Origin: a virus
Direction: 5' to 3' (one strand)
Length of the DNA stretch: 24,976 nt
Virus record (IMG/VR): IMGVR_UViG_3300005511_000854
Location: 1-24,976 of that record
In this document: positions 6,411 through 13,829 of the stretch, piece after piece
Layout: every line of letters begins with the position of its first letter
Position numbering within the stretch: the stretch's first letter is position 1
The notes under the pieces: model-generated
The model's database searches: none
The model's input: the letters and a program-made list of their open reading frames with translations, nothing else
Told to the model about the DNA's origin: nothing
Translations under genes and position numbers: made by a program

Positions 6411-7730
6411 ATGCCCAAGGGCGGCGTGCAAACCAACATCACCTATAGTTGGAGCAACAGCAGCAACGAGAATGCCTGGGGGCCCTTCTCGCCCGGCTTT
6501 CCACTTACCCCGGTCGTACAGCAGCCGGTGCGCGGCTACGACTTCAAGCCCAATATCAACGCGACGTTGCAGCCGCGCGCTTATGAGCAGACCGGCTTTC
6601 CGGCATTGCGTGCGTTCGCCAATGTCGAATTGGTGCGGCTGGCGATCGAGACGCGCAAGGATCAGGTCGAGCGGCTCGACTGGCAGATCAAACCGGTCGA
6701 CGGTGCCGCCAAGATCGCCGACGATCCGCGTATCGCCGAACTGACGCGGTTCTGGCGCAAGCCCGACGGGGTCACGCCCTTCGCCACCTTCATGCGATCG
6801 AGCCTGGAGGACCTGCTGACGCTCGACGCGCCGGCGTTCGAAAAACGGCGCAATCGCGGTGGCAAGCTGATCGCGCTGGAGATCGTGCCCGGAGATACGA
6901 TCCACCCGATGGTCGACGATACCGGGCGGCGGCCGCGCGGACCGACTGACATAGCCTATCAACAGGTGATCAAAGGCGTGGTGTGGGCCAACCTGACCAA
7001 TGCCGACCTGCTCTATGCGCCGCGTAACGTGCGGCCGCACCATCTCTATGGCTTCGGGCCGGTCGAGCAGATCGTCGTCACGATCAACACCATCCTGCGG
7101 CGTCAGGCGGCGCAATTAAGCTATTTCACCGAAGGCAATGTGCCGGCCGGGTTGCTCAATGCGCCCGAAGGCTGGGATGCGGCGAAGATCCAGGAATTGC
7201 AGCAATGGTTCGATGACCGGATCGCGGGCAATGCTGCCGAGCAGAACAAGCTGATCTGGGGACCGCACGGATCGCAATTCACTGCGTTCAAGGCGGCACC
7301 GATCAAAGACGAGTTCGACGAATGGCTGGCGCGAATCGTCGCCTTCGCCTTTTCGCTGCCGCCTACCCCGTTCGTGCGCCAGATGAACCGATCGACCGCA
7401 ATGGAGGATCAGGAGCGCTCGCTCGAGGAGGGGCTCGAGCCGCTGCAGCTATGGATGAAGCGCTGGATCGACGACGTGATCCAGATCGAGTTCGGCTATG
7501 CCGACCTGGAATTCGCCTTCGTCAAGGCGACCAGCATAGACCCGCAGGTGCAGTCGGAGATCGACGACCGCGATCTGCGCAACGGATCACGGACGATCGA
7601 CGAGGTGCGGCATGCGCGGGGAGACGATCCGCTGGCGGATGGGTTAGGCGCGAAGCCGATGCTGTACACCAGCAGCGGTGCCGCTCCGCTGGGAAGTATT
7701 GGGAGTGGCACCTCCGTCCGTGATCACTGA
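6411..7730 (+). CDS. Phage portal protein, 439 aa
   Basis: The portal is the dodecameric ring at the capsid vertex through which DNA enters and to which the tail attaches. It is identified by position after terL, by length, and by the characteristic middle and C-terminal segments. These include 'VELVRLAIETRKDQVERLDW' near residues 69-88, the helical 'FGPVEQIVVTINTILRRQA' around 213, and the stem/wing segment 'MNRSTAMEDQERSLEEGLEP' around 325-345 followed by 'LQLWMKRWIDDVI'. The ATG at 6411 has AGGAG at 6400-6404. Two short inverted repeats (6344-6359 and 6381-6394) lie just upstream. The last 35 residues are Gly/Ser-rich and probably flexible. No sign of damage. Confidence 0.9.
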   Translation: MPKGGVQTNITYSWSNSSNENAWGPFSPGFPLTPVVQQPVRGYDFKPNINATLQPRAYEQTGFPALRAFANVELVRLAIETRKDQVERLDWQIKPVDGAAKIADDPRIAELTRFWRKPDGVTPFATFMRSSLEDLLTLDAPAFEKRRNRGGKLIALEIVPGDTIHPMVDDTGRRPRGPTDIAYQQVIKGVVWANLTNADLLYAPRNVRPHHLYGFGPVEQIVVTINTILRRQAAQLSYFTEGNVPAGLLNAPEGWDAAKIQELQQWFDDRIAGNAAEQNKLIWGPHGSQFTAFKAAPIKDEFDEWLARIVAFAFSLPPTPFVRQMNRSTAMEDQERSLEEGLEPLQLWMKRWIDDVIQIEFGYADLEFAFVKATSIDPQVQSEIDDRDLRNGSRTIDEVRHARGDDPLADGLGAKPMLYTSSGAAPLGSIGSGTSVRDH

Positions 7731-7837
7731 TCCGATTTGGCGTCAATCTTGATTGAGGTCGAGGGCGATCGAGGATAAGATAGCGTGCTTGAGCGAATAT
7801 CGGCGACTACATTCCGGGTTGAATGGGAGATCGGACC

Positions 7838-8110
7838 ATGTTGCGTATCGTCCTTGCCTTTACTCTTCTCTCGTTGCCTCTATCGGCAGGTGCGCAGACT
7901 TACTCGCGCACGCAGACAACGATCGGCGGCTACAGTTATCAGACGCTCGAAGCTGATCGGTCGAGCCTGGGGTCGGTACCGCCTTTGACCCGCAGCGATC
8001 CGGCGGACGCCAGGCAGTGTTTGATCCGGAAAAAGACAGGCAGAACCGTGTGCCATACCTACGCCGAGTGGGTGGAGATCGCCCGCGCGCTTGACGCAAA
8101 CCGCAAATAG
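7838..8110 (+). CDS. Small secreted protein (moron), 90 aa
   Basis: The start ATG at 7838 has GGGAGA at 7824-7829. The N-terminus is a classic Sec signal peptide: a short basic start, then 'IVLAFTLLSLPLSAGA' with probable signal peptidase I cleavage after AGA, near residue 20. The mature part of about 70 residues has two Cys in 'CLIRKKTGRTVCHTYAEW', which could form one disulfide in the periplasm. Small secreted proteins with this Cys-x(10)-Cys-x3-EW pattern are common in sphingomonads as far as I recall; no function is known to me. It sits between portal and protease, is not a structural gene, and is likely cargo. A TTGATT at 7749-7754 may be part of its own promoter, but the -10 is unclear. 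Confidence 0.75.
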   Translation: MLRIVLAFTLLSLPLSAGAQTYSRTQTTIGGYSYQTLEADRSSLGSVPPLTRSDPADARQCLIRKKTGRTVCHTYAEWVEIARALDANRK

Positions 8111-8693
8111 CTGCGGCCTGACACCGTCACAGCTCCTTACCGGGGCGCGCGTGGGACGCATCCTATGATCGACATCCTGCGGTCGTTACGCAGGTCGATT
8201 TCGCCTGGGCACGTAGGTCGGCGATGCGATGTTTCAGGCTGGCAGGATATTGAACGCCCAAAGCAGTACGTAACTTCGCAAGCTTCAACCAACCTGTTCT
8301 TCGAAAAACCACGAGAGATTGATTTCAAGGCGCAAAAGGCGGGCGCCAGCGATGTACGACCGCCGCCGGCTCTGAGGCCGACGGCGGTCGGCCCTATCGT
8401 GTCCTGCGCAGCCCGTGCAATCTTCTATTTAGTCTGATCGCTGCCTTGGATGGCGGCACTCTCGTTGCCGTGCTCGACGCCGTTTGCGCTTATCGCTGAA
8501 TTGTTGCCAGGCTGGGTTCAACGCTTGAACCTGCCAATCGCCATTCTACGAATGCCGGACGGATCCAACGAGTGGCCCATCCAAACGTCGATCCGTCTCG
8601 GATTACGCCCTCGCGCGCCCCTCAACTCCAGGTCCCGCATCGCCCGCGGTCATGCGGCGTGGTGCCTATACTCATCGAAAGGACAGCCATCGC
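8111..8693. other. 583-nt intergenic stretch without a supported gene
   Basis: No ORF here has convincing codon use plus a ribosome site on either strand. It contains three inverted repeats: CCTGCG-N7-CGCAGG (8176-8194), a 13-position stem at 8358-8389, and GGTTCAA-CGC-TTGAACC (8515-8531). TTGAAC of the last one, followed after 16 bases by TACGAA (8547-8552), could be a weak promoter for the protease-capsid genes. The part around 8240-8330 is less GC-rich than the flanks and could be the remnant of a lost cargo gene. Confidence 0.5.
8358..8389 (+). terminator. Strong hairpin, possible terminator without T-tract
   Basis: Left arm 8358-8370, six-base loop TCTGAG (8371-8376), right arm 8377-8389; 12 of 13 positions pair, with a single C/A mismatch. 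A run of T does not follow, so factor-independent termination would be weak. It may end the transcript of the secreted 90-aa gene. Confidence 0.35.
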
Positions 8694-10145
8694 ATGACGC
8701 GGTTTCGCCAGTTCGGCGCGATTACCAAGGTCGAGGATCAGGAGGATGGGTCCATCAAGGTCTGGGGCGTCGCCTCTTCCGAGACGCGTGACCAGCAGGG
8801 CGAGACGATCACCGCCGAGGCGATGAAGGCAGCCTTGCCCGACTACGAGCGCTTCCCGGCACTCCGCGAGATGCACGAGCCGAGTGCCGCAGGGCGCGTG
8901 GTCGAGGCCGAGGTCGACGACCATGGCATCACCCAGATCTGCGCGCATGTCGTCGATCCGCTGGCGATCACCAAGGTGCGCGCGGGCGTCTATGCCGGCT
9001 TCTCTGTCGGCGGGAAGGTGCTGAAGCGCGACACCGCCGACCGCAGCGTGATCACCGCGTTGAAGCTGGTCGAAATCAGCCTGGTCGACAGCCCCTGCAA
9101 CCCCGATGCCGTCATCAATATGTGGAAGGCCGATATGGATTATGTTCCAAGTGGCGACGAAGTGGTCGCGAAGGCCCGCGAATTGGCCGAAGACGCGGGG
9201 TCGAGACGGTACAAGGACTTCCTGTTCAAGGCGCGCGAGCGACTGATCGCCGCTGCGCTGGCGAGCGACCTGGACGACGACGATGAGGACGACCAGGACG
9301 GGGATCGTGAACCGAATGCGGGGGCAGCTCAAGCTGATAGCGATGATGATGCTCCCGCCGCGGATGTAGCCGGTGGCAAGCCTGAGGATCAGGACAAGCA
9401 ACCCTCCACCAAGCCGCAGCCAAAACCGAAGCCAGCCGACCAGTGGGCTGACAGCGATGCCGGCACGGACACTTCCGACGCGCCGCGCGAGAGCGACGCC
9501 CCGGTCGACGCTGACGACACACCGCCGCCCAAGCCCAAAAATAAGCCGGCGCCCGGTGACAAGGACCGCGTGAGGCGCGTCGCGACCGGCGGCGACTCCG
9601 ATAACCTCAGCAGCACCGGCAATGATGCCGAGGCTCCGCAAGCCGATGCCGATCGCGTCCAGGCGGCGCACGACCATCTCGTTGCGCTGGGCGCGCAATG
9701 CTGCAAGGAGAATTGCAGCGACGCGGACCAGCCGTCCGCAGATGCTGCTGGACGCCCTCGCGCGCAGGCGGCGGCTCCCGATCCCGATAAGAATACCGAA
9801 AAGCTGCAGCGCGGCGACGCGCTAAGCGACGCCATGATGGCCGATCTGGCCAAGCGCTTCGGCGACACGATCGCGATGCTGAACGCGACGATCGGCGATC
9901 TGACCAAACGCCTCGAACAGGTCGAGGCCGAGCCCGCCGCCCCCAGGACAGCTGCCGGGCCGCTGCGCGCGGTGAGCAAGGCCGAAGACGCCTCCCCCAA
10001 TTCCGCCAATGGCGCCTCGGCGATCAGTGCCGATGATCTCAAGAAAGTGATCGATACCCTGCCCGAGCAGGAGCGCGGCCAGTTCCTGCTGCGCATCGCT
10101 TTGTCCAACCCGACCCTGGTTCACGCGGCCCGCGCAGCCGCCTGA
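8694..10145 (+). CDS. Prohead maturation protease with C-terminal scaffold-like extension, 483 aa
   Basis: The N-terminal 150 residues are a HK97 gp4-type prohead serine protease: His61 in 'LREMHEPSAAGRVV', Ser104 in 'AGVYAGFSVGGKVL', and the third-residue region 'LVEISLVDSPCNPDAV' (E127/D132). This is about the whole length of a normal prohead protease. Residues about 190-390 are Asp/Glu/Pro/Lys-rich and disordered; a helical stretch at about 385-425 ('AMMADLAKRFGDTIAML', heptad-like) and a helical end follow. Such acidic coiled-coil tails are typical of scaffolding proteins, so the protein probably serves both as assembly scaffold and as protease. The start was chosen at ATG 8694 with AAAGGA upstream; the frame extends to 8652. 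The major capsid gene follows after 63 nt. Confidence 0.88.
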   Translation: MTRFRQFGAITKVEDQEDGSIKVWGVASSETRDQQGETITAEAMKAALPDYERFPALREMHEPSAAGRVVEAEVDDHGITQICAHVVDPLAITKVRAGVYAGFSVGGKVLKRDTADRSVITALKLVEISLVDSPCNPDAVINMWKADMDYVPSGDEVVAKARELAEDAGSRRYKDFLFKARERLIAAALASDLDDDDEDDQDGDREPNAGAAQADSDDDAPAADVAGGKPEDQDKQPSTKPQPKPKPADQWADSDAGTDTSDAPRESDAPVDADDTPPPKPKNKPAPGDKDRVRRVATGGDSDNLSSTGNDAEAPQADADRVQAAHDHLVALGAQCCKENCSDADQPSADAAGRPRAQAAAPDPDKNTEKLQRGDALSDAMMADLAKRFGDTIAMLNATIGDLTKRLEQVEAEPAAPRTAAGPLRAVSKAEDASPNSANGASAISADDLKKVIDTLPEQERGQFLLRIALSNPTLVHAARAAA

Positions 10146-10187
10146 CCCTGTCGCCAGGGCCGTCGCGCCCAGGCCTCACTCCTGCGC

Positions 10188-10206
10188 CTATCCAAAGGAC
10201 GGATAG
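10188..10206 (+). promoter_or_regulatory. Hairpin presenting the major-capsid ribosome binding site in its loop
   Basis: CTATCC (10188-10193) and GGATAG (10201-10206) pair perfectly, and the seven-base loop AAAGGAC (10194-10200) is the Shine-Dalgarno sequence of the major capsid gene, whose ATG begins two bases later at 10209. A ribosome site exposed in a loop could keep it accessible or stabilise the message end. The effect on translation is inference. Confidence 0.5.
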
Positions 10207-10208
10207 CA

Positions 10209-11738
10209 ATGACCAATTTGACTCCCGACGAGATCAAGAAATCGCTCGTCTCCAGCCTGTCGAATCCCGACGAGAATATTTCGCGTGCGATCATGCTGAT
10301 GGCGGGCGGCCGACCCGACATGGTCGAGAAAGCCATTTCGACCGGCACCGGCCTGGTCGCCTATGACCTGCAGGCGCCGGCCAAGAACCTCTATCCGGTC
10401 AACACGCCGATCATCAAATCGCTGCCGCGCGTTGGCGGCGGCGGCGGCACCGCGACCAATTGGAAGTCGGTCACCGCGCTGACCGGCTCAGGCTTCGACA
10501 ACACGCCCTGGGTGCCCGAGGGCCAGCGCGCCGGCCAGATGGCCTACACCACCGCTGATCGCGCGGCGCCGTACCGCACGCTGGGCGAGGAAGATCAGGC
10601 GACGTTCGAAGCGATCTCCGCCGGCCGCACGTTCGAGGACATCAAGGCATCGATGACGCAACGCCTGTTGCAGAAGACGATGCTGAAGGAAGAAGCGGGC
10701 GTGATCTTCGGCAACGCCTCGCTGGCGCTGGGTACACCGAGCGCACCGACGTTGAGCGCGGGCGGCACCGGATCGACCTTGCCGGGATCGGTGACCTATT
10801 CGGTGATCGTCGTCGCGCTGACGATGGAAGGCATGCGCAACAGCACGCTGTCGAGCGGCGTCGCGACGTCGAAATCGGTGACGGGCGCCGACGGCAAGAG
10901 CTTCTCGATCAACGGCGGCTCGTCGATGAAATCGGCGGCCGCGAGTCAGGCGACCACCGCCGGCCAGGCGCTGTCGTGCAGCGTCCCGGCGATCCAAGGC
11001 GCGGCCGGCTACGCCTGGTTCGTCGGCACCGCCGGGAGCGAGAAGCTCGAGGCGATCAGTTCAACCAACAGCGTCGTTTTCGCCAAGCCGCTTGCCGGGA
11101 CCGGCCAGGCGGCGAGCGCAGTCAGCGCGGATTGCTCGACCAACTCGACCGCGTTTGACGGTTTGCTCACGACCGCTTTGAAGCCGGGGTCGGGCGCATA
11201 CGTAAATTATCTCGCCACAGGTACGCCGGGCGCCGGCACGACACTGACTTCTTCAGGCCAGGGATCCGTGGCCGAGATCGACGTGATGATGCAGTCGATG
11301 TGGGACAATTATCAATGCTCGGTCGACGTGTTGTACGTGAACAGCCAGGAGCAGCGGAACATCACCAAGAAGGTGCTCGCGTCCGGCACCGCGTCGCTGC
11401 TCAATTACTTCCAGGACCCGAAGGCGGGTGAAGTCGCGCTGACCGCCGGCGGCGTAGTCGAATATTATTACAACCCGTACCTCAACAAGAAGATTCCGAT
11501 CCGTCTGCACCCCAATGTGTCGGCGGGGACGATCCTGGGCTGGGCGGGCGACCTGCCGGTGCAATATCAATCGAGCGAGGTGCCCAATGTCGCGGAGATG
11601 AAGGTCCGCCGCGATTACTACCAGATCGACTGGCCGATCACGACACGCGCCGAGATGTCGGGCGTGTATGTCGAAGAGACGTTGGCGGTGTACGCGCCGT
11701 TCGCGATGGGCGTGATCGCCAACATCGCCAACGGCTGA
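10209..11738 (+). CDS. Major capsid protein, HK97 fold, with Ig/FN3-like insertion, 509 aa
   Basis: It lies directly after the protease. Residues 50-170 read as an HK97-type N-arm, E-loop region and spine helix ('WVPEGQRAGQ', 'ATFEAISAGRTFEDIKASM'). Residues 315-509 read as the P-domain and A-domain ('EIDVMMQSMWDNYQCSVDVL', 'GWAGDLPVQYQSSEVP', 'MKVRRDYYQIDWPITTRAEM'). Between them, about residues 175-305, is an extra beta-rich module beginning 'PSAPTLSAGGTGSTLPGS' and containing 'GAAGYAWFVGTAGSEK', like Ig or FN3 domains displayed on capsid surfaces. HK97-type subunits are about 380 aa, so the insertion explains the length. The N-terminus before the fold is only about 45 residues, shorter than the HK97 delta domain, which fits a separate scaffold. 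The start is supported by AAAGGAC in a hairpin loop. Confidence 0.9.
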   Translation: MTNLTPDEIKKSLVSSLSNPDENISRAIMLMAGGRPDMVEKAISTGTGLVAYDLQAPAKNLYPVNTPIIKSLPRVGGGGGTATNWKSVTALTGSGFDNTPWVPEGQRAGQMAYTTADRAAPYRTLGEEDQATFEAISAGRTFEDIKASMTQRLLQKTMLKEEAGVIFGNASLALGTPSAPTLSAGGTGSTLPGSVTYSVIVVALTMEGMRNSTLSSGVATSKSVTGADGKSFSINGGSSMKSAAASQATTAGQALSCSVPAIQGAAGYAWFVGTAGSEKLEAISSTNSVVFAKPLAGTGQAASAVSADCSTNSTAFDGLLTTALKPGSGAYVNYLATGTPGAGTTLTSSGQGSVAEIDVMMQSMWDNYQCSVDVLYVNSQEQRNITKKVLASGTASLLNYFQDPKAGEVALTAGGVVEYYYNPYLNKKIPIRLHPNVSAGTILGWAGDLPVQYQSSEVPNVAEMKVRRDYYQIDWPITTRAEMSGVYVEETLAVYAPFAMGVIANIANG

Positions 11739-11784
11739 CCCCTCCCCCCTCCCGGGCGCCCACCCCCCTACCCCGGGATTTCCT

Positions 11785-11815
11785 GGCCCCGCCGCGATGA
11801 CCGGCGGGGCCTTTT
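11785..11815 (+). terminator. Intrinsic terminator after the major capsid gene
   Basis: A perfect 10-bp GC stem, GGCCCCGCCG (11785-11794) with CGGCGGGGCC (11802-11811), has a seven-base loop and is followed by TTTTCATTTT. It lies 46 nt after the capsid stop and only a few bases before the ribosome site of the next gene. Confidence 0.85.
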
Positions 11816-11838
11816 CATTTTCCGAAAGGAGACGCCGC

Positions 11839-12033
11839 ATGGCCGACAATCCTTCCCGGCGCCATGCGCCCAAGACGGCACCTGTCGATGGCGTCGCGAT
11901 GCGTCATGGGGACGGCGCCGGGTGCAGCTGGCGCGGACAATCTTTTGCGGCCGATGCCAAGGGTGTCGTGACCGTGCCGATCGCGGCGGCGGGCGACCTG
12001 ATCGCACACGGCTTCAGCTTCGTGGGCGGATGA
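11839..12033 (+). CDS. Small phage head protein of unknown function, 64 aa
   Basis: Start ATG 11839 with AAAGGAGA at 11825-11832; the frame is open further upstream, but that part overlaps the terminator. No signal peptide. The N-terminal half is polar; the C-terminal half is 'SFAADAKGVVTVPIAAAG' followed by DLIAHGF, a strand, turn and helix pattern ending in Gly-Phe. A similar ending is present in the 77-aa gene at 13529-13762. Position between capsid and connector suggests a minor head or decoration role, but this is inference only. Confidence 0.65.
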   Translation: MADNPSRRHAPKTAPVDGVAMRHGDGAGCSWRGQSFAADAKGVVTVPIAAAGDLIAHGFSFVGG

Positions 12034-12037
12034 CGTC

Positions 12038-12598
12038 ATGGCAGCGGGCGACCTCACCACTCTGCCGGCGGTCAAACGCTGGCTCAACATTTCGAGCGAC
12101 AATGACGACGCGTTGCTGACCGATCTGGTCACCGAGGTATCGGCGTTCGTCGAGAACACCATTCAGCGTAGCATCCTGACGGCGACCTATGTCGAAACCT
12201 ATCGCGGCACCGGCGGATCGCGGTTCCTGTTGCGGAACTGGCCGGTCCAGTCGGTGACGTCGGTCGAATGGGGCGAGACCCGGATCGACAATGCGGTCGA
12301 TGCGGTCGGCAATGCATCGGGTATCGCCACCGATGGGCGGAGTGTAATCCTGGTTGGATCGCGCACGCCATATGATCGGCCGGTACGGGTGACCTATGTC
12401 GCCGGATATGACGTGGTGCCAGCCGATCTGATGCTGGCGGTTACCGAATTGGTCGGCGAAGCCTATTCGGCACGCACGCATATCGGCGAGATCAGCCATG
12501 CGAGTTCGGGCGCGACCACCGTCGCATTCAGTCGCGAGGCGATGCATCAAGCGGTGCTGGCACGGCTCAGCAATTACATGCTGGCGGCGCCAATATGA
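12038..12598 (+). CDS. Head-tail connector (gp6-like adaptor), 186 aa
   Basis: Adaptor proteins of this family (HK97 gp6 / Phage_connect) form a ring under the portal. The N-terminal helical signature 'LPAVKRWLNISSDNDDALLT' followed by 'DLVTEVSAFVENTIQR' (residues 8-45) is the family hallmark. A beta-rich middle with 'LLRNWPVQSVTSVEW' and 'VRVTYVAGYDVVPADLMLAV' follows, then C-terminal helices to residue 186. It begins four bases after the preceding stop and overlaps the next gene by four bases. Confidence 0.88.
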   Translation: MAAGDLTTLPAVKRWLNISSDNDDALLTDLVTEVSAFVENTIQRSILTATYVETYRGTGGSRFLLRNWPVQSVTSVEWGETRIDNAVDAVGNASGIATDGRSVILVGSRTPYDRPVRVTYVAGYDVVPADLMLAVTELVGEAYSARTHIGEISHASSGATTVAFSREAMHQAVLARLSNYMLAAPI

Positions 12599-13083
12599 GC
12601 GTGACGCTGGATGCGGCGGCGCTGAGTGCCGGCCTGGATCGTCTGCCCTCGCAAGTGTCGGCGGCGGTCGAAGCCAAGATGGTGGCGGCGACCGCCGCGT
12701 TGCAACGGCGTGTGGTCGACGACAAGCTTCACGGCCAGATGCTGAACGCGCGCACGGGTCGGCTGGCAAGCGCGGTCGAGCGCCGAATCGAGGTCAAGGG
12801 CGGCAGCATCGTCGGCGAAATATTCGTCAACGATAGCGTACCTTACGCTGCGATCCTCGAACATGGAGGTAGCACGTCGCCGCACGAAATCGTGCCCGAC
12901 AAGGCCAAGGCGCTCGCCTTCGCCATGGGCGGCAAGCATGTCTTCGCGCGCGTGGTCCATCATCCCGGATCGCGCTTTCCGGCACGTCCCTATCTGGCGA
13001 GCGCGCTGAACGACGAGACAGACGAGATCACCGCGGCGCTGAAACTGGCGGCGATAGTCGCCGCGCAGGAGGCGATCGGATGA
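12595..13083 (+). CDS. HK97 gp10-like head-tail joining / tail completion protein, 162 aa
   Basis: This matches the HK97_gp10 pattern: an N-terminal helical region ('LDRLPSQVSAAVEAKM'), a strand region with 'ARTGRLASAVERRIEVKG', the diagnostic 'PYAAILEHGGSTSPHEIVP' with 'KAKALAF', and a C-terminal 'SRFPARPYLASALND'. These proteins act at the head-tail junction or in tail completion. Overlaps of four bases with both neighbouring genes indicate tight translational coupling. Confidence 0.87.
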   Translation: MSVTLDAAALSAGLDRLPSQVSAAVEAKMVAATAALQRRVVDDKLHGQMLNARTGRLASAVERRIEVKGGSIVGEIFVNDSVPYAAILEHGGSTSPHEIVPDKAKALAFAMGGKHVFARVVHHPGSRFPARPYLASALNDETDEITAALKLAAIVAAQEAIG

Positions 13084-13511
13084 CCATTCGCAACCAGGTG
13101 TTCGATGCGCTTTTGGCGCTGGCCGACATACGTTGGGGCAATGACGAGGTGTTCGTCGAGCGATCGCGCCGGCTCAAAATGTGGGACAAGGCGCCGGTAC
13201 CGGGGCTGTACCAGATCGAGGGCACCGAGACGATTGCCTCGCTCGACGGCCAGCTCGACAAGCATAGCCTGCGCGCGAGCTGGATCATCTATCATCGCGG
13301 CGGCAAGGACCAAGGGGCGACCCCCGCCGAAACCAGCAACGCGATCCTCGACGCGATCGGGGCCGCTTTTCGGCCAGCGCTTCCCGGCGCCCGGCAGACA
13401 CTCGGCGGGCTCGCCTATCGGGCGTTCATCGATGGCACGATCCACAAGGATAATGGCGACCTAGACGGTCAGGCCATGCTGATCGTGCCGATCACCGTCA
13501 TCCTTCCCTGA
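13080..13511 (+). CDS. Tail terminator-like protein, 143 aa
   Basis: It occupies the position between gp10-like protein and major tail protein where phages encode the hexameric tail terminator that caps the tube. Size (143 aa) and alternating helix and strand composition fit: an N-terminal helix 'NQVFDALLALADIRWG', central strands 'HSLRASWIIYHRGGK', helix 'ETSNAILDAIGAAFRPAL' and a final beta strand 'AMLIVPITVILP'. No individual catalytic motif is expected. The ATG overlaps the gp10-like stop by four bases. Confidence 0.75.
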   Translation: MTIRNQVFDALLALADIRWGNDEVFVERSRRLKMWDKAPVPGLYQIEGTETIASLDGQLDKHSLRASWIIYHRGGKDQGATPAETSNAILDAIGAAFRPALPGARQTLGGLAYRAFIDGTIHKDNGDLDGQAMLIVPITVILP

Positions 13512-13528
13512 GCATAATGGAGAAACCA

Positions 13529-13762
13529 ATGGCACGATCGCAATCCGCCGCGGCCGACCCCGATCCCGCGACGCCCACGACAGACAGCGATCCGGCAATC
13601 TCATCTATGCCGTTATGCTTCACGGCGCCGGCTCATGTCAGCGCGATCACGCTGTCCACCGAGCGCGAAATCCGCGTCGAGGACGGTGTGCTTAGCGTAC
13701 CCGACGACCTGAGCGAGGAAGAGCAGCGCCAGATCGTGCGGGCGGGATTCACCGCCACCTGA
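13529..13762 (+). CDS. Small phage protein of unknown function, 77 aa
   Basis: The start is ATG 13529, with GGAGAA at 13519-13524; an ATG at 13517 is in frame but lies on the ribosome site itself. The first 30 residues are Ala/Asp/Pro-rich and probably disordered. The remainder ends 'REIRVEDGVLSVPDDLSEEE' and then an aromatic 'AGF' close, similar in pattern to the 64-aa gene after the capsid. A terminator follows 31 nt after its stop. Role unknown; it may be a minor decoration or assembly factor. Confidence 0.6.
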   Translation: MARSQSAAADPDPATPTTDSDPAISSMPLCFTAPAHVSAITLSTEREIRVEDGVLSVPDDLSEEEQRQIVRAGFTAT

Positions 13763-13793
13763 TTACCAATCCCTTTCAAACACGAACGCCAAT

Positions 13794-13816
13794 GCCCGCT
13801 TCTTGCGGGCCTTTTT
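13794..13816 (+). terminator. Intrinsic terminator ahead of the major tail protein gene
   Basis: GCCCGC (13794-13799), loop TTCTT, GCGGGC (13805-13810), then CTTTTT. The T-run ends only 13 nt before the ATG of the next gene, so this terminator abuts the ribosome site TGGAGAA. Confidence 0.75.
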
Positions 13817-13829
13817 ATGGAGAAATGGC

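Noticed and set aside
8165-8791. Two overlapping plus-strand frames (8165-8437 and 8450-8791) in the gap before the protease
   Set aside because: No ribosome sites, no conserved-looking segments; the first contains the strong hairpin and the second runs into the protease gene.
8622-9698. 358-aa minus-strand open frame opposite the protease gene
   Set aside because: Mirror of the acidic and proline-rich coding sequence; composition unlike a real protein and no ribosome site.
13517-13528. ATG at 13517 as start of the 77-aa gene
   Set aside because: This ATG overlaps the GGAGAA ribosome site that serves the ATG at 13529.
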